Positions 11,381 through 22,339 of a DNA stretch of 56,041 nt are shown one piece after another. The translations under genes were made by a program, and so were the position numbers. Position 1 is the stretch's first letter. Every line of letters starts with the position of its first letter. Below the pieces are notes generated by a model. The model saw only the letters and a list, made by a program, of their open reading frames with translations, did no database searches and was not told where the DNA came from. The DNA comes from Darksidea phi (Eukaryota > Ascomycota > Dothideomycetes > Pleosporales > Lentitheciaceae): the NCBI GenBank assembly GCA_030770425.1, contig JASJFT010000268.1:1-56041 (forward strand), in the 5' to 3' direction.

Positions 11381-14300
11381 ATGGCGCGCCGACTGCGCCG
11401 CGAAGACTACACGGTGGGATGGATATGTGCGCTCCCGGTCGAGCTGGCGGCGGCGCAGGAGATGCTGGACGAAGAGCACGACAACCTGGAGCGTAATCTC
11501 GGCGACAACGATGAGAACCTATATACCCTAGGGTCGATAAACGGACACAACGTTGCGATAGTATGCCTGCCGGCTGGACGGATCGGTAGTAACCCGGCGG
11601 CAGCTATAGCGACGCAGTTGCGGGCGACATTTAAGGGGCTCGAGTTCGGGCTAATAGTAGGCATCGGCGGAGGTGTCCCTAGTACAGAGGTAGATATCCG
11701 GCTCGGGGACGTGGTGGTTAGCAAGCCGGATAAGACCTTCGGCGGGGTAGTACAGTACGACTTCGGCAAGGCAACTCCAAGCGGATTTGAGCGGACGGGG
11801 TTGCTGAACTCTCCGCCGCAGATACTGCTCGCAGCAGTAGCTAGTATACAAGCAAACGAGTTCCTAGGGAGAAGTAATATCTCTAAACATATTACTAAGT
11901 TCAACGATATCCCTGACTTCCGGCGCGACAAAGCAGGGCCTGACGTCCTGTTCAAGGCAGCCTACGACCACAAGGGAGGACACACATGTGATAAATGTAG
12001 CACGGACAAGCAGGAGACCCGGCAGCCGCGCGAGAGTGGAAAAGAGGTTGTGGTTCATTACGGGACGATCGCATCGGGAAACAAGGTAATAAAGAATGCT
12101 ATAGAAAGAGATATAGTCAGCGCTAGTCTGGGTGGTATCCTCTGCTTCGAGATGGAGGCGGCGGGCCTCATGAACAGCTTCCCATGCCTCGTCATTCGCG
12201 GTATCTGCGACTATGCCGACTCGCACAAGAACAAGAAGTGGCAGCCGTACGCGGCGGGAACGGCAGCGGCGTATGCGAAAGAGGTGCTATCAGTGATTCC
12301 ACCAGCAGTGGCAAAGACTCGCACGGCAGAGGAGACCGTCCAAAGTGCATGCAGTAAGTGCGCCACTTCCGTTGCATTTGGTCGCATGTTGACGCTAACG
12401 CCGCGGCAGAGCGTTACTCCCCATCTTCTATAAGCACTTCTTCCAAGCGCAGAAGAATCATTTCTTCCGACATAGGAAATAGCATCGTAGAGTATGATAC
12501 CCGCGCTATACAACAAGCTTGTTCACATAGAACTTCACTGACCATTGAAGACAGCAAACCGTCTCGCGTACGTAGATTCGCCGTGTTGGAATAATGTTAC
12601 GTGCGTCTAATATTGTGAAAGTAGCCCCCACTCACTATCACGAACGAAGTCAGGCATCACTCAACGAAGAGCAAAGACAGATCCTGCTGAAGTCTTTGAA
12701 GTTCGACCAGATCAATGCGCGCCAGATGACCATCAGGAATGCGCACACCAAAACATGTAGATGGCTGTTGCGCAAGCCTGAGTACCTCAACTGGCTCGAT
12801 ACGACAAAGCGAAGCGAACACCATGGCTTCCTATGGATTAAAGGAAAACCTGGAACTGGGAAGTCAACGTTGATGAAATTTGCTTTTGCTAGTGCCCGCA
12901 AGAAAATGAAAGACAGAATTGTGGTGGCGTTCTTCTTCAACGCACGCGGTGAAGAAATCGAGAAGTCTACAATCGGGACTTATCAGTCACTGCTCCTACA
13001 GCTCCTCGAACACCTTCCACAACTACAAAATATTTTCGATTCTCTAAATCTCTCGCCTTCCAACATTAGCGCAGATCACCGATGGAGCATCCAATCACTT
13101 GAAACGCTATTAGAACAAGCTGTACAGAGCCTTAGAGAAACTTCTGTAGTTTGTTTCATCGATGCCCTAGACGAATGCGAAGAACAGCAAATTCGGGACA
13201 TGATTCGGCTTTTTAAACGCCTTGGAGAGCTCGTTCAATCACCCGACTGTCACTTCCAGGTCTGTCTCTCAAGCAGACACTATCCGCACATTACAATCCG
13301 GAAAGGTCTTGAGCTAGTTCTAGAAGGGCAAGAAGGGCATACTCAGGACATTACCAACTACTTGAAGAGCGAGTTAGAGATTGGTCAGACCAAGCGCGCG
13401 CAGCAACTTCGACTGAAAGTTCAAGAGAAAGCCTCGGGCATTTTTATGTGGGTCGTTCTTGTTGTAGGGATACTAAATAAAGAGTATGACGGTGGCCGGA
13501 TTCATGCACTTGAGCAAAGACTTCAGCAAATCCCTAGCGATCTACACGAACTCTTCCGCGATATCCTAACACGAGATTCAAACAGAAAGGGCGAGCTAAT
13601 ACTATGTATTCAGTGGGTACTCTTCGCGAAACAACCGTTAAATCCAGAGCAGTTGTACTTTGCTCTTCTCTCTGGAGTCCAGCCTGCTACAGTATTAAGA
13701 TGGGATCCTGACGAGGATACAAGAGACATAATTAAGAGGTTTATACTCGACTCCTCTAAAGGGCTTACTGAAATTACGGCATCTAAACTCCCAAAGGTTC
13801 AGTTTATCCACGAGTCAGTAAGGGACTTTTTCCTAAAAGAAGACGGTCTCGGCAATATCTGGCCTGAGTCCAGAAGCAATCTCCACGGCCAAAGCCACGA
13901 GCGGCTGAAGCAGTGCTGCCTCAATTATATGAGTATGGAGGTCTTCACTACTCTAAGCATCCCCGAAACTCTTCCCGAAGCGTCAACACAGGAAGCTGCA
14001 GACTTCCGCAAGTCGGCTAAGGAAGAGTTCCCATTCCTAGAGTATGCTGTACGTAATGTACTATATCACGCTGATGTGGCTGCGGGTTATGGTATGGCTC
14101 AGAAAAGCTTTATTCATAACTTCCCTCTTGAACGCTGGACGAAGTACAATAACCTGGTCGAAAGATATCAGGTCCGCAGGTACAAAGAAAGCGTGACTCT
14201 TCTGTACGTAGCAGCGGAGCAGAATATGGCAAACCTCATCAGCCTCGATCATTTAGCTCGCTCATGTCTTGAAGTGGGAGATGAGCGTTACGGAACTCCA

Positions 14301-15539
14301 CTGTTCGCTTCCATTGCATGTGGAAGCAAGGAAGCTATCCAGAAGTTCGAAGAAGTACTTGGGGTGGATCGATCTACGAGACCCCACGACGAGCCGTCCA
14401 TCCAGGACTACAAAGACGAGGACGTCCAGCAGAGAGCTAGACGGGATTTTAGGTTCTCAAGGCGAAGAGATACGCTCTCACATGCAGCGGAGCTTGGCAA
14501 CAAGCGAGTGTTTGCTCTTCTGCTAAAATCAGGGGGTTTCGAAGTCGACGCGAAGGATGTGCAGGAACGGACGCCGCTATGGTGGGCGGCAAAAAGCGGG
14601 AACGAGGCCATAGCAAAACTGCTGCTCGACACCGAAAAGGTCGACGTTGACAGTAAGAGTAAAACCGGCCAATGGCCGCTGCAAATAGCGGCAAGTGAAG
14701 GTAATAAGGCTCTCGTCAGGATGCTAGTCGATAAGGGGGCCGATGTCAACGTCCAGGGTGGAGAGTACGGCAACGTACTCCAGGCGGCTTTAGCTGGAAG
14801 CCATGAGCAGATCGCAAAGCTGCTAATCGATAAGGGGGCCGATGTTAACGCCCGGTATGGAGTGTATAGCAACACACTCCAGGCGGCTTCAGCTCGAGGC
14901 CATGAGCAGATCGCAAAGCTACTAATCGATAAGGGGGTCGATATCAACGCCCAGGGTGGAATATACGGCAACGCACTCCAGGTAGCTTCAATTCAAGGCC
15001 ATGAGCAGATCGCAAAGCTACTAATCGATAAGGGGGCCCATATCAACGCCCAGGGTGGAATATACGGCAACGCACTCCAGGCGGCTTCAGTTCAAGGCCA
15101 TGAGCAGATCGCAAAGCTGCTAATCGATAAGGGGGCCGATGTCAACGCCCAGAGTGGAGAGTACGGCAACGCACTCCAGGCGGCTTCAGTTCGAGGCCAT
15201 GAGCAGATCGCAAAGCTACTAATCGATAAGGGGGCCAATATCAACGCCCAGCGTAGAATATACGGCAACGCACTCCAGCTGGCTTCAGTTCAAGGCCATG
15301 AGCATATCGTAAAGCTCCTAATCGATAAGGGGGCCGATGTCAACGCCCAGGGTGGAGAGCACGGCAACGCACTCCAGGCGGCTTCAACTCGAGGCCATGA
15401 GCAGATCGTAAAGCTGCTAATTAATAAGGGGGCCGATGTTAACGCCCAGGGTGGAAGGTACGGCAACGCACTTCAGGTGGCTTTACGTCATGGCTTTAAG
15501 CAGATTGCGAAGCTGTTGCAAGAGAACGGTGCGCATTAG
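11381..15539 (+). CDS. NLR-like protein: phosphorylase-like, NACHT, ankyrin
   Basis: Complete NLR-type protein of 1338 aa in three exons: 11381-12353, 12410-12567, 12654-15539. Intron 1 (56 bp) has a CTAAC branch site. Intron 2 (86 bp) restores the frame into the NACHT exon, which also removes an apparent stop between the domains. Residues 1-310 form a nucleoside-phosphorylase-like domain (VGWICALPVELAAAQ; GLIVGIGGGVPS; CFEMEAAGLMNSFPC). A linker (SLKFDQINARQMTIRNAHTK) common in fungal NLRs leads to NACHT with Walker A GKPGTGKS at 441-448 and Walker B VVCFIDALDEC. Ankyrin repeats fill about 985-1336. Proteins of this build are counted among fungal STAND/NLR proteins linked to non-self recognition and cell death. 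Target and outcome are not visible in the sequence. Domain calls are firm; function is by family. Confidence 0.9.
14700..15530 (+). repeat. Near-identical 99-bp ankyrin repeat array
   Basis: Inside the NLR gene a 99-bp unit (33 aa) recurs at exact spacing. The block gagcagatcgcaaagct, with few changes, starts at about 14805, 14904, 15003, 15102, 15201, 15300, 15399 and 15498. Most codons, including third positions, are identical between units; differences cluster at a few positions such as the residues after KGA and around AQGG. Such uniformity at synonymous sites points to recent duplication or gene conversion rather than selection on protein alone. Confidence 0.9.
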
Positions 15540-16766
15540 CCAGTATAAAGTGGAGTCCAGAATCTGTTGTAATGTATGCTTTAAGGTTCCATTAATTAAG
15601 AAGACCATATGTAGTAGAAATGGCCAAAGAAGCAAGCTCTGATATCAACGCAAGTAGGAATTATTATACGCAGTCGAAGCGCGTAAGTCTTAAGGGTCGA
15701 TGATCTTTCTTGATTCCTATCTGAACAGAGCCGACAACCGGGTTAGAGTTAGCTTGACTTGACTTCCTCTTTCTTTTAGACTATTAGCTACATCCGGACG
15801 TAGTTTGACTGCTTTCTCGAGCATTTTATAGCTACGGCTTAGCGTTATATTTAGCGTAAGATGTTAAGCATGTTTAGAGCTAGAGCAGCGGTCAGAAAAA
15901 TATATTATATCGCCACCACTAGTAGGGAGGGCGGTACTGATATCGAGTTCGGTGGCTGGCCTATATCGAGCTTAGTAGCTGGCTTAGTAGCTGGCTCAGT
16001 ATATCGAGCTTAGCAGCTAGCTCAGCGGCTGGCCTATATAGAGCTTAGCATTAGGCCTACTTATAACTCGCTCCGTTTTCCAATTCTCGTTTACGAAACA
16101 TTGGGTGATATTATTAATAAAGTAACTAATATAAAAGCACGATAGAAATAACAGTTCTATAATAAGAGAAGAATGGACTACTAATTTATATATGAAAAAT
16201 TATCTTTATCTTTATTATTATAGTTTTTTAACACAGGGGTATAAAGCTAAAATCTAAAAATTATATAAACAGGTATAGCCCTCTACCCGAGTTACACAAA
16301 AGCGTTGATTGTATCATTTTACACAATTCGCGCGTTCAACAGTATGAACGGGCGCGGTGGCATTTCAGACACACGATTGTCGCGTACTGCTCAGGTCGTC
16401 TCGAAGGCCGAACGGCGGAACCGCCAAGCCCCATATTTATCTTTATATTCTAGATAAAAAGGCCAGATAAATCTTATATTAACAGGTTCCTAAGATAGAA
16501 ACAGTTAGCTTGTTGTCCGCAAGAAATTGTGTTACCGCGTCGAGACTTGATGTTGGGGTGGCGCCGATCTGCAATCATGACGTAGCCCCATCGAGCAGGG
16601 CAACCGAACCCTATATCTTGGACTCCCAGAATCTCGGATCGGGAGGCGCCCTTGTCTATGATCTACCACACGTTGGAGTTTATTACGATCTTGTTGAATT
16701 ATATCTGAATTGTTTGGGCGATTTGTAAAAGTTTGTTTATTGAAAGCTCGCTGAACATTGTAGAGG
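15540..16766. other. AT-rich island with decayed repeat DNA
   Basis: No gene is supported here. From about 15570 to 16500 the base composition drops sharply and TA-rich words dominate (for example 16100-16260), as in fungal repeats mutated by RIP. A degenerate minisatellite lies inside it. A more GC-balanced stretch from 16510 to 16766 has short frames on both strands with no recognised content; it includes the promoter of the next gene. Confidence 0.6.
15939..16057. repeat. Degenerate minisatellite, TATATCGAGCTTAG units
   Basis: Four copies of a core close to tatatcgagcttag start at about 15939, 15962, 16000 and 16035, separated by variants of tagctggctcag or ggctggcc. Copy length varies (about 23-38 bp). 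The array is non-coding and lies in AT-rich DNA. Confidence 0.7.
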
Positions 16767-18154
16767 ATGTCCGGCCTTGATGAAATGAAACAGCAGAGTG
16801 CTGCGCTGCAGTGTAGGCTATCCATTTCCACTTAATATGTACTATCGTTAACATCAATGTGCAGCCAGCGTAGAAAATGTCTCAAAAGTCGCCCAAGGTG
16901 CCCAACAGACGGCTAAGAAAGCGCCCGCGACAGCTACAAAGACTACTTCCACAGCTACCACAAAAGCTGCTACTCCAGTCAAGAAAACCACGCCACCTAC
17001 GGCTACTAAAGCGACCCCAGCAGCTACCCCTGTCAAGAAAGCGCCGGCGAAGCTGAACTCTACGAAGACTACTACCCCGGCGAACACTGCGGCTAAAATC
17101 TCTACGCCCCCGAAAGCTACGCCGGCGAAGACGACGGCTACGAAGAAAAAGACTGCTCCTGCTTCGGCGTCGGACACTACATCTGAGATCACATCGGTGA
17201 AGAAGACACCCATTAAGAAACCCGTCTCCGCTGCAACTTCTTCAGCCCCAGCAGCCAAAGCACCCATCAAAGACACCGCTACCCCAGCCACGAAAGCTAC
17301 AACTACAGAAAAGGCCACCCCGGTCTCATCCACTACAAAAGCAGCACCCGTCAAGAAAACCCCAGCCAAAGCCGCAAACCCCGACGGCACCACACCAATC
17401 CCAGCTGCAACCAAAAAGACCAACCCAGCCCCTGCCGCCGCAAAGAAACCCGGCATCATCGGCCAAACCGCCAATGCAGCGACAGGCACTCTGAACAAAG
17501 GCGTCGGTCTCACTACGGGCAGCCTCAACACCGTCACTGATAGCGCTACTTCCGGGCTCAATGCGACTGTCAATGGTGTAACTGGCACTGCTGGAAAGGG
17601 CCTCGATAAGTTACCTGCTGGCGTCGGGAAGCCTGTGAAACACGTCACGGATAATGTGGGGAAGACTGCAACGGGTGCTACGGATAACTTGTATTTTACT
17701 GCTGGGGCGGCGACGAAGGGTGTACAAGGGACGGTTAGCAAGACTACCGGTGCGCTTGGGAGGGGTGATGTCAAGGGAACAGCGGCGGGATTGAGCAGTG
17801 GAGTTGGGAACACCGTTAGTGGTGTTGGCAAGGTCCGTTGAATTCCTCCTCCTTTTCAGGCTACTAAAGTACTGATGCAATGCACAGGGTCTTGGGACCA
17901 CAGTCAACGACGTTTTAGGCGGGGTTGGTAGCACTGTCGGCGGACCGCTTGGCGATGTTGTAGGCGGAGTAGGAAAGGGCGCTGGAGACGCTGTAGGAGG
18001 CATCACCGGCGGACTAGGCGAAGGTGTAGGCAAGCTTGGGAAGGGTGACGTTATCGGTGGTGTGGGAAGCACTTTGTGCGGCGTTCAGAAGGGTGTTGGC
18101 GGGCTTTTAGGAGGTGTGCTGGGTGGGGTTGGGGGTGGTAATGAAGAGAAGTGA
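16767..18154 (+). CDS. Lys/Ala/Thr-rich, Gly-repeat low-complexity protein
   Basis: I do not recognise the family. Three exons join in phase: 16767-16812, 16865-17832, 17888-18154, giving 426 aa. The first exon supplies the only upstream ATG (MSGLDEMKQQSAALQ); without it the long frame has no start before 17197. Introns are 52 and 55 bp. Residues about 25-190 are Lys/Ala/Thr/Pro-rich with recurring TPVKK and APAK-like words, resembling histone H1 tails or other nucleic-acid-binding disordered regions. The rest is a Gly-rich part with repeated GVGK..V..V patterns, somewhat like LEA-type amphipathic repeats. No signal peptide or membrane segment is seen. A chromatin or stress-protection role is conceivable but only a guess. 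It follows an AT-rich island and precedes a pseudogene. Confidence 0.7.
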
Positions 18155-18320
18155 GTAATGACGACGGGTCACGACATGAGTGCTTACGCCTAGTTTGAAC
18201 ACTTCTGGTTTCTGTATTTCTAATATAGTCTATTATGGGGTATGAAACTAATAAGCGAAAGTAATACATATATGTACAATCTATCATTAACCAACCTTAG
18301 CATATCTTAAATGACTGATT

Positions 18321-19554
18321 TCAAGTATCCTCAGAGCCAACAATAGGCTTAGAAGCAGGAATATTTACCTGCCTAAAGATGCGCACCTCCTCTGGCAGTA
18401 AACGTCCAGTAACTGCATACAGCACACCCCTATTATTATTAAAAACAGCAAAGCCGCCCTCTTCCCAGTCAACATGATACACGAGCTCCGGCGCGATCCC
18501 AGGCCGCTAAAGTCTGTGAACAATCTCACGAACCTCCTTCAAGGCATCGATGACAGTGCCATCTTTCAAAAGGAGCTTCTGCACGGCGCTGGGGCGGACT
18601 TAGAGAGCGAGATTGACCGTTGCGGGGTTCTTCAAGCAAAGGGGGAGGATTTTGATCTTGGAGTCGGCGACGGGAGGGAGTTGCGAGGTGGGTAGTTTGA
18701 GCCCTTCTGATACGGGACCGAGGCCGCTGGAGCGCGACTTCGTCGGGGACATCTAGATGTAAGGGTGCGGCGCATACTGTCAACTAGCGGTTTTGTGGCT
18801 TTTCAAGTTACTTACTGCACTGGTGCGCGTATGTGGACATGTCTGGACTTTTGTCGTCCTCGCAAGCTCTTTATCCTCCTCGCCCAACAGATGCTTGCAA
18901 ATATCTTATACGAGCTCGTAAAAGCCGTGCTCCCCTCGGCACCTTCATTTCATCACCAATGCCACCATCACACCTCAGATTTAGATACTGCGTCTTCTGT
19001 ACGCGAACCGCCAACAAACTCGTCGCCTTCGAAGACTCAAGATCATACACCGCGGCATCGATATTGCCAGCGATAAAAGCGCGTATTCTCCCCATGGTCT
19101 TCTTCACAGATAATCTCCTTACCAAAAGCCTTGTCGTGCGGATGCCTCAACGGATATCCTCAGGCCGTCAAACTCCACAACGTGGCCGTTCCCCATGCCT
19201 TGGACCTGCGGTTGGTGCGAGATGGTTTTGAGCTCAGGATGTATGATTGAGCGCTTTGCGTCGAGGGTTTTGCCATGGCCGTAGCCGGTTGCGGGGGTGG
19301 GCAAAGAGGCGGGTTACGACGTATTGCGTCTTTGGAGTGAGCGAGTGCTGGTTCTTGAAGAGGATGGCTTGGTGCGTGTAGAGGGCGGCTTTGATGGTTT
19401 CGGCATCGGCGGGAGAGAAGTTTTCGAGATCGGCATTGTGGATTTCAGTCCCGACGTCGTAGGATGAACCATGCGGAGGGGTGATGGGTAGGCGGTTATT
19501 GTAGAGGCAGTTGAGTGTGGCATGTTGTAACGTTGGGGTCAATGGAATGGACAC
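18321..19554 (-). pseudogene. Decayed TauD/TfdA-type Fe(II)/2OG dioxygenase
   Basis: Fragments of a fungal alpha-ketoglutarate-dependent dioxygenase of the TauD/TfdA family lie in family order but in shifting frames. They are YDVGTEIHNADLENFSPADA (about 19470), then a frameshift near 19300 to YGHGKTLDAKRSIIHPELKT, another near 19120 to IDAAVYDLESSKATSLLAVR, and another to SRSSGLGPVSEGLKLP at about 18715. The last part has two in-frame stops, TAA at 18602-18600 and TAG at 18509-18507, each where Gln (CAA, CAG) would fit the family, so both look like C-to-T changes. No ATG opens the N-terminal frame; the frame at 19554 begins with GTG. The reading ends with TGA at 18323-18321. Active members use 2-oxoglutarate and Fe(II) to oxidise small substrates such as sulfonates. 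This copy cannot make the protein. Confidence 0.8.
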
Positions 19555-19679
19555 CCACGGAAGCGGCCGATTTACACTTCATGTGCGGGACAGTAGACTC
19601 TTGTAACGAAAGGGATGCGAAAAACCTAGCGGAGTATAAAGCTTTTAAAAAGCCTAGAATATTGCTGATAAGGAAGCCG

Positions 19680-19691
19680 GCGGTATACCGC
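19680..19691. promoter_or_regulatory. Palindrome with CGG-N4-CCG
   Basis: The 12-base word gcggtataccgc is a perfect palindrome holding CGG and CCG four bases apart, a layout bound by some fungal Zn2Cys6 regulators. It lies about 126-137 bases upstream of the decayed dioxygenase frame. One chance match cannot be excluded. Confidence 0.3.
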
Positions 19692-19968
19692 GGCGTGGCG
19701 CGGCGCCACCCGATCGCTAGGTCCCCTGTGGAGGGAGGAACTTGCCGCTTCCTATCCCCACCATCGAGGCCACCACTGCAAAGGCATGATAAGTCAACTT
19801 TTCCTACCTATAAGTAGTGTAGGTGCCAAGTATCAGAAGTGCAGCATCCGATCTTCTCCTAAATAAGTCACCAGATCCGCATGATATATTGATCCAAATA
19901 GACAACCGAAACACCCCAAAATGCCATCGTGTACGAGCAACAAATCTTTTAGAGTCGCAAAAGGCTAA
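19692..19968. other. Short intergenic 3' of the helicase gene
   Basis: GC-rich stretch (19680-19760) followed by plainer sequence up to the helicase stop. No gene seen. Confidence 0.5.
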
Positions 19969-22339
19969 TCAAACCCCAATCCCGAATTTTTCGCGTAGAA
20001 ACTCCTTCACTTGTGGGTTCCCAGCACCTTGCGCGCTGGCCGGGAAGGATTCGACTTTCAGTCCCTCAAGCGATCTTGCTCGGCTCACTAGAGAAGCTGT
20101 TAGCAGCCTTCGAATGTTGGTGGTGGAACGTGGAACTTACAAGCGACGTATGCTTGGCCTTGCTCAAATGACTTGGACAGGTTAACAACGACCCTGTTCA
20201 GTGTCATACCCTGGAAGGTGTTAATCGTATGCTTCTTTCTTGGGGTCAGCCTCTTACCTGGCTCTTATGTGTCGTCATAGCCCAAGCCGCCATAAGCGGT
20301 ACTTGCGTCCGCGACAGCAAACTATGTGGAGATTCGTCTCCTAACTCGTTGACTGTACCTAAAGTCCGAGTACGTATCAGCAAATGTTTCAGAGCGAAGT
20401 ATTCGCCATGGAAATACGCACAATCCGCATATATCGTCCGTTCAACCCCATTCAGGAATCGCACTATAGGCCATGCCCTGTACTTCATCTGCTTAGCGTA
20501 CTGCTTTAGCTGCTCTTCCCGAAATGCAGCATGGTCTCCCTGCAGCACAGGAATTCCAGGCAAGTAAGCGTCTTCCCGGTCTCGGCGGTTTGTGGCCGCT
20601 TTCGGCATTTTGGCTGGGTCGTAGTCTTCAAAGCCCTGAATGGTGCCTTGTGAGCCGTTGACGAGACCGGAACTGAGGTCGAGGTTGTGCAGTAGGACCA
20701 CAAGCATGCCTTTTTTGAGCTGGATGTGACTTTCGAATCGATGCTCTCTCAATGCAAGCAACGAGCCATCGGGCCCCCTGTCCCCCTTGTTTCTCAGGTT
20801 TCCATGTTTTTCGTTCCAATGGAAGTGGTCGAAGCAGTCGTAAATCCGGGCCGTCGTGGGCAGGGCTCTAAACTTCTCATCATTTATACGCTTAACTTCT
20901 TCACGGGTTGCGAAGAGTTTGATAGCACCTCGTGTTTCTGACTCATGGTTTAGAAGGAGGTTAATGCTCGCTTGCGGCAGCGGGACACCCATCCTAAGTT
21001 TGTTCAAAATATCAATGAAAACCTTGTCGCTTTGTCGATGGATGGTGGTAAGATTGACATGCACAAAATTGCACTCTTTCCAAGCTTGGGATCGGAAAGC
21101 CCACTTATCCCGATCGTAATATGTCCCGTGCGTTCTGCACGTGAATTCGGTCTCTTGCCTGTTCTTTATGAGTTCACGCCCACACTCAATACAGTGTCTG
21201 AAAGGTTTGACGGGTGGTAGCTGACAAAAGTCGCCGGTTACAACAAGCTGGACGCCACCAAAAGCTTGGTCGCTGTTCCTAGCCTCTTTCATCACCGCAT
21301 TCAATCGCTCGAAGTGTAGATTTTCGACCATGCTGATCTCATCAATGACCAAAACATCAGTCTCGGTGAGGCGCGTTCGCACGAACTTGCCATGGGCATT
21401 GGCCTTCAAGTCTTTCAAAGGCTTCTTGTGGCTATCCGGAGTCCAGCCCGCATATGTCCAGGTAGTGGATCCATTGATGTCTAGCGCAGCACGGCCCGTC
21501 GGCGCAATGATATTCACTTTCATACCTCGCTCTTGGAAGCGCTTCACGAACGCCTTCAGTACCGTCGATTTTCCGCAACCAGCGGATCCAGTGTAGAAGA
21601 CATTCCGCCCACTGAGTATAAGATCGACTAGCTCAGCCTGCTCGGGGCATAGTGTTGGCTCGATGATGGGTACAATATCGGCGGCGGACGTGGCCGGTTC
21701 GACGGGTTGAGGAGGCGGCGCTGCAAGGTAGTGCTTTTTGAATATGGCGCTATCGTAGGCGTAGATTTGTGGATCGGACAATGGCACTGAGGACGGTATC
21801 GGAACACTGTACCGCCCAGGATCGACGGGTTGAGGAGGCGGTGCTGCAAGGCGGTGCTTTGTGAAATCGATATCATCGTAGGTAGGTAAGGATTGCGGTA
21901 TGGGAACATTATATCGCCCAGGATCGGCGCTGTTGTATGCTGGGGCAAACTCGGGCATCGGCGGAGGAGCATCGTCAATCTCGAAAGGCTGGAATTTTGA
22001 GCCGGCAACGAGCGAAACAGGACCCTGGACCTTGCACTGAGCCACCCTCTGAGGAGAGGGATGCGCTCCATGCCGTGGGGGAGATTCTTCATCGTCATCC
22101 ACTAGATCAATTACCTCCACAGGGCCTCGGTTTACGAAAGGAGGATGCGGTATCCCCGACGGATGATACGTAGTTATTTCCTGGCGTTTGTGCGGTGTCT
22201 CTTGAGCACTAGTGTCGTTGTCGGACCGCTGCCGCTGCCGCTTCTTGGCCATCTTGAGACTCCCTGCGCTCGGTGGAGGTGCGGGCGTTGCGTTCTCTAT
22301 ACCGTCGTGGAGTTGCCACGGGTAGAATGTTTGCGCCAT
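19969..22339 (-). CDS. PIF1-like ATP-dependent DNA helicase
   Basis: Superfamily 1B helicase (5'-3') of the PIF1/RRM3 type, acting in genome maintenance in known members. Three exons: 22339-20258, 20210-20141, 20087-19969; introns 47 and 53 bp; 756 aa. The frame extends upstream to 22393, but that codon is GTG, so I use the ATG at 22339. Residues 1-240 are disordered and Pro-rich with an acidic VIDLVDDDEES patch. Walker A (TGSAGCGKST) is near 248, Walker B (VLVIDEISMV) near 330, and motif III (TGDFCQLPPV) near 366. A Cys-rich insert (CIECGREL .. CRTHG) near 380 could bind zinc. Motifs V and VI (THKSQ/GMTLNRVVVNLS; YVALSRARSLEGL) are recovered only across the introns. All helicase motifs are present. 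It could be a chromosomal PIF1 or a lineage-expanded paralogue; the family is firm. Confidence 0.88.

Noticed and set aside
12594..15539. Separate NACHT-ankyrin gene starting at the ATG at 12594
   Set aside because: Splicing at 12568-12653 joins this frame to the phosphorylase part in phase and recreates a known linker. The first 20 residues from 12594 fall in the intron.
16532..16831. 99-codon minus-strand frame resembling a retroelement piece (SSRPDILYNVQRAF)
   Set aside because: Similarity is too weak and short to call; it also overlaps the start of the next gene.
16854..17831. 325-codon minus-strand open frame
   Set aside because: It is antisense to the Lys/Ala/Thr-rich gene and made of Val/Ala/Phe-rich low complexity. 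Its openness follows from the repeated GCT/ACT/AAG codons on the other strand; the plus-strand model has proper splice sites and an ATG.
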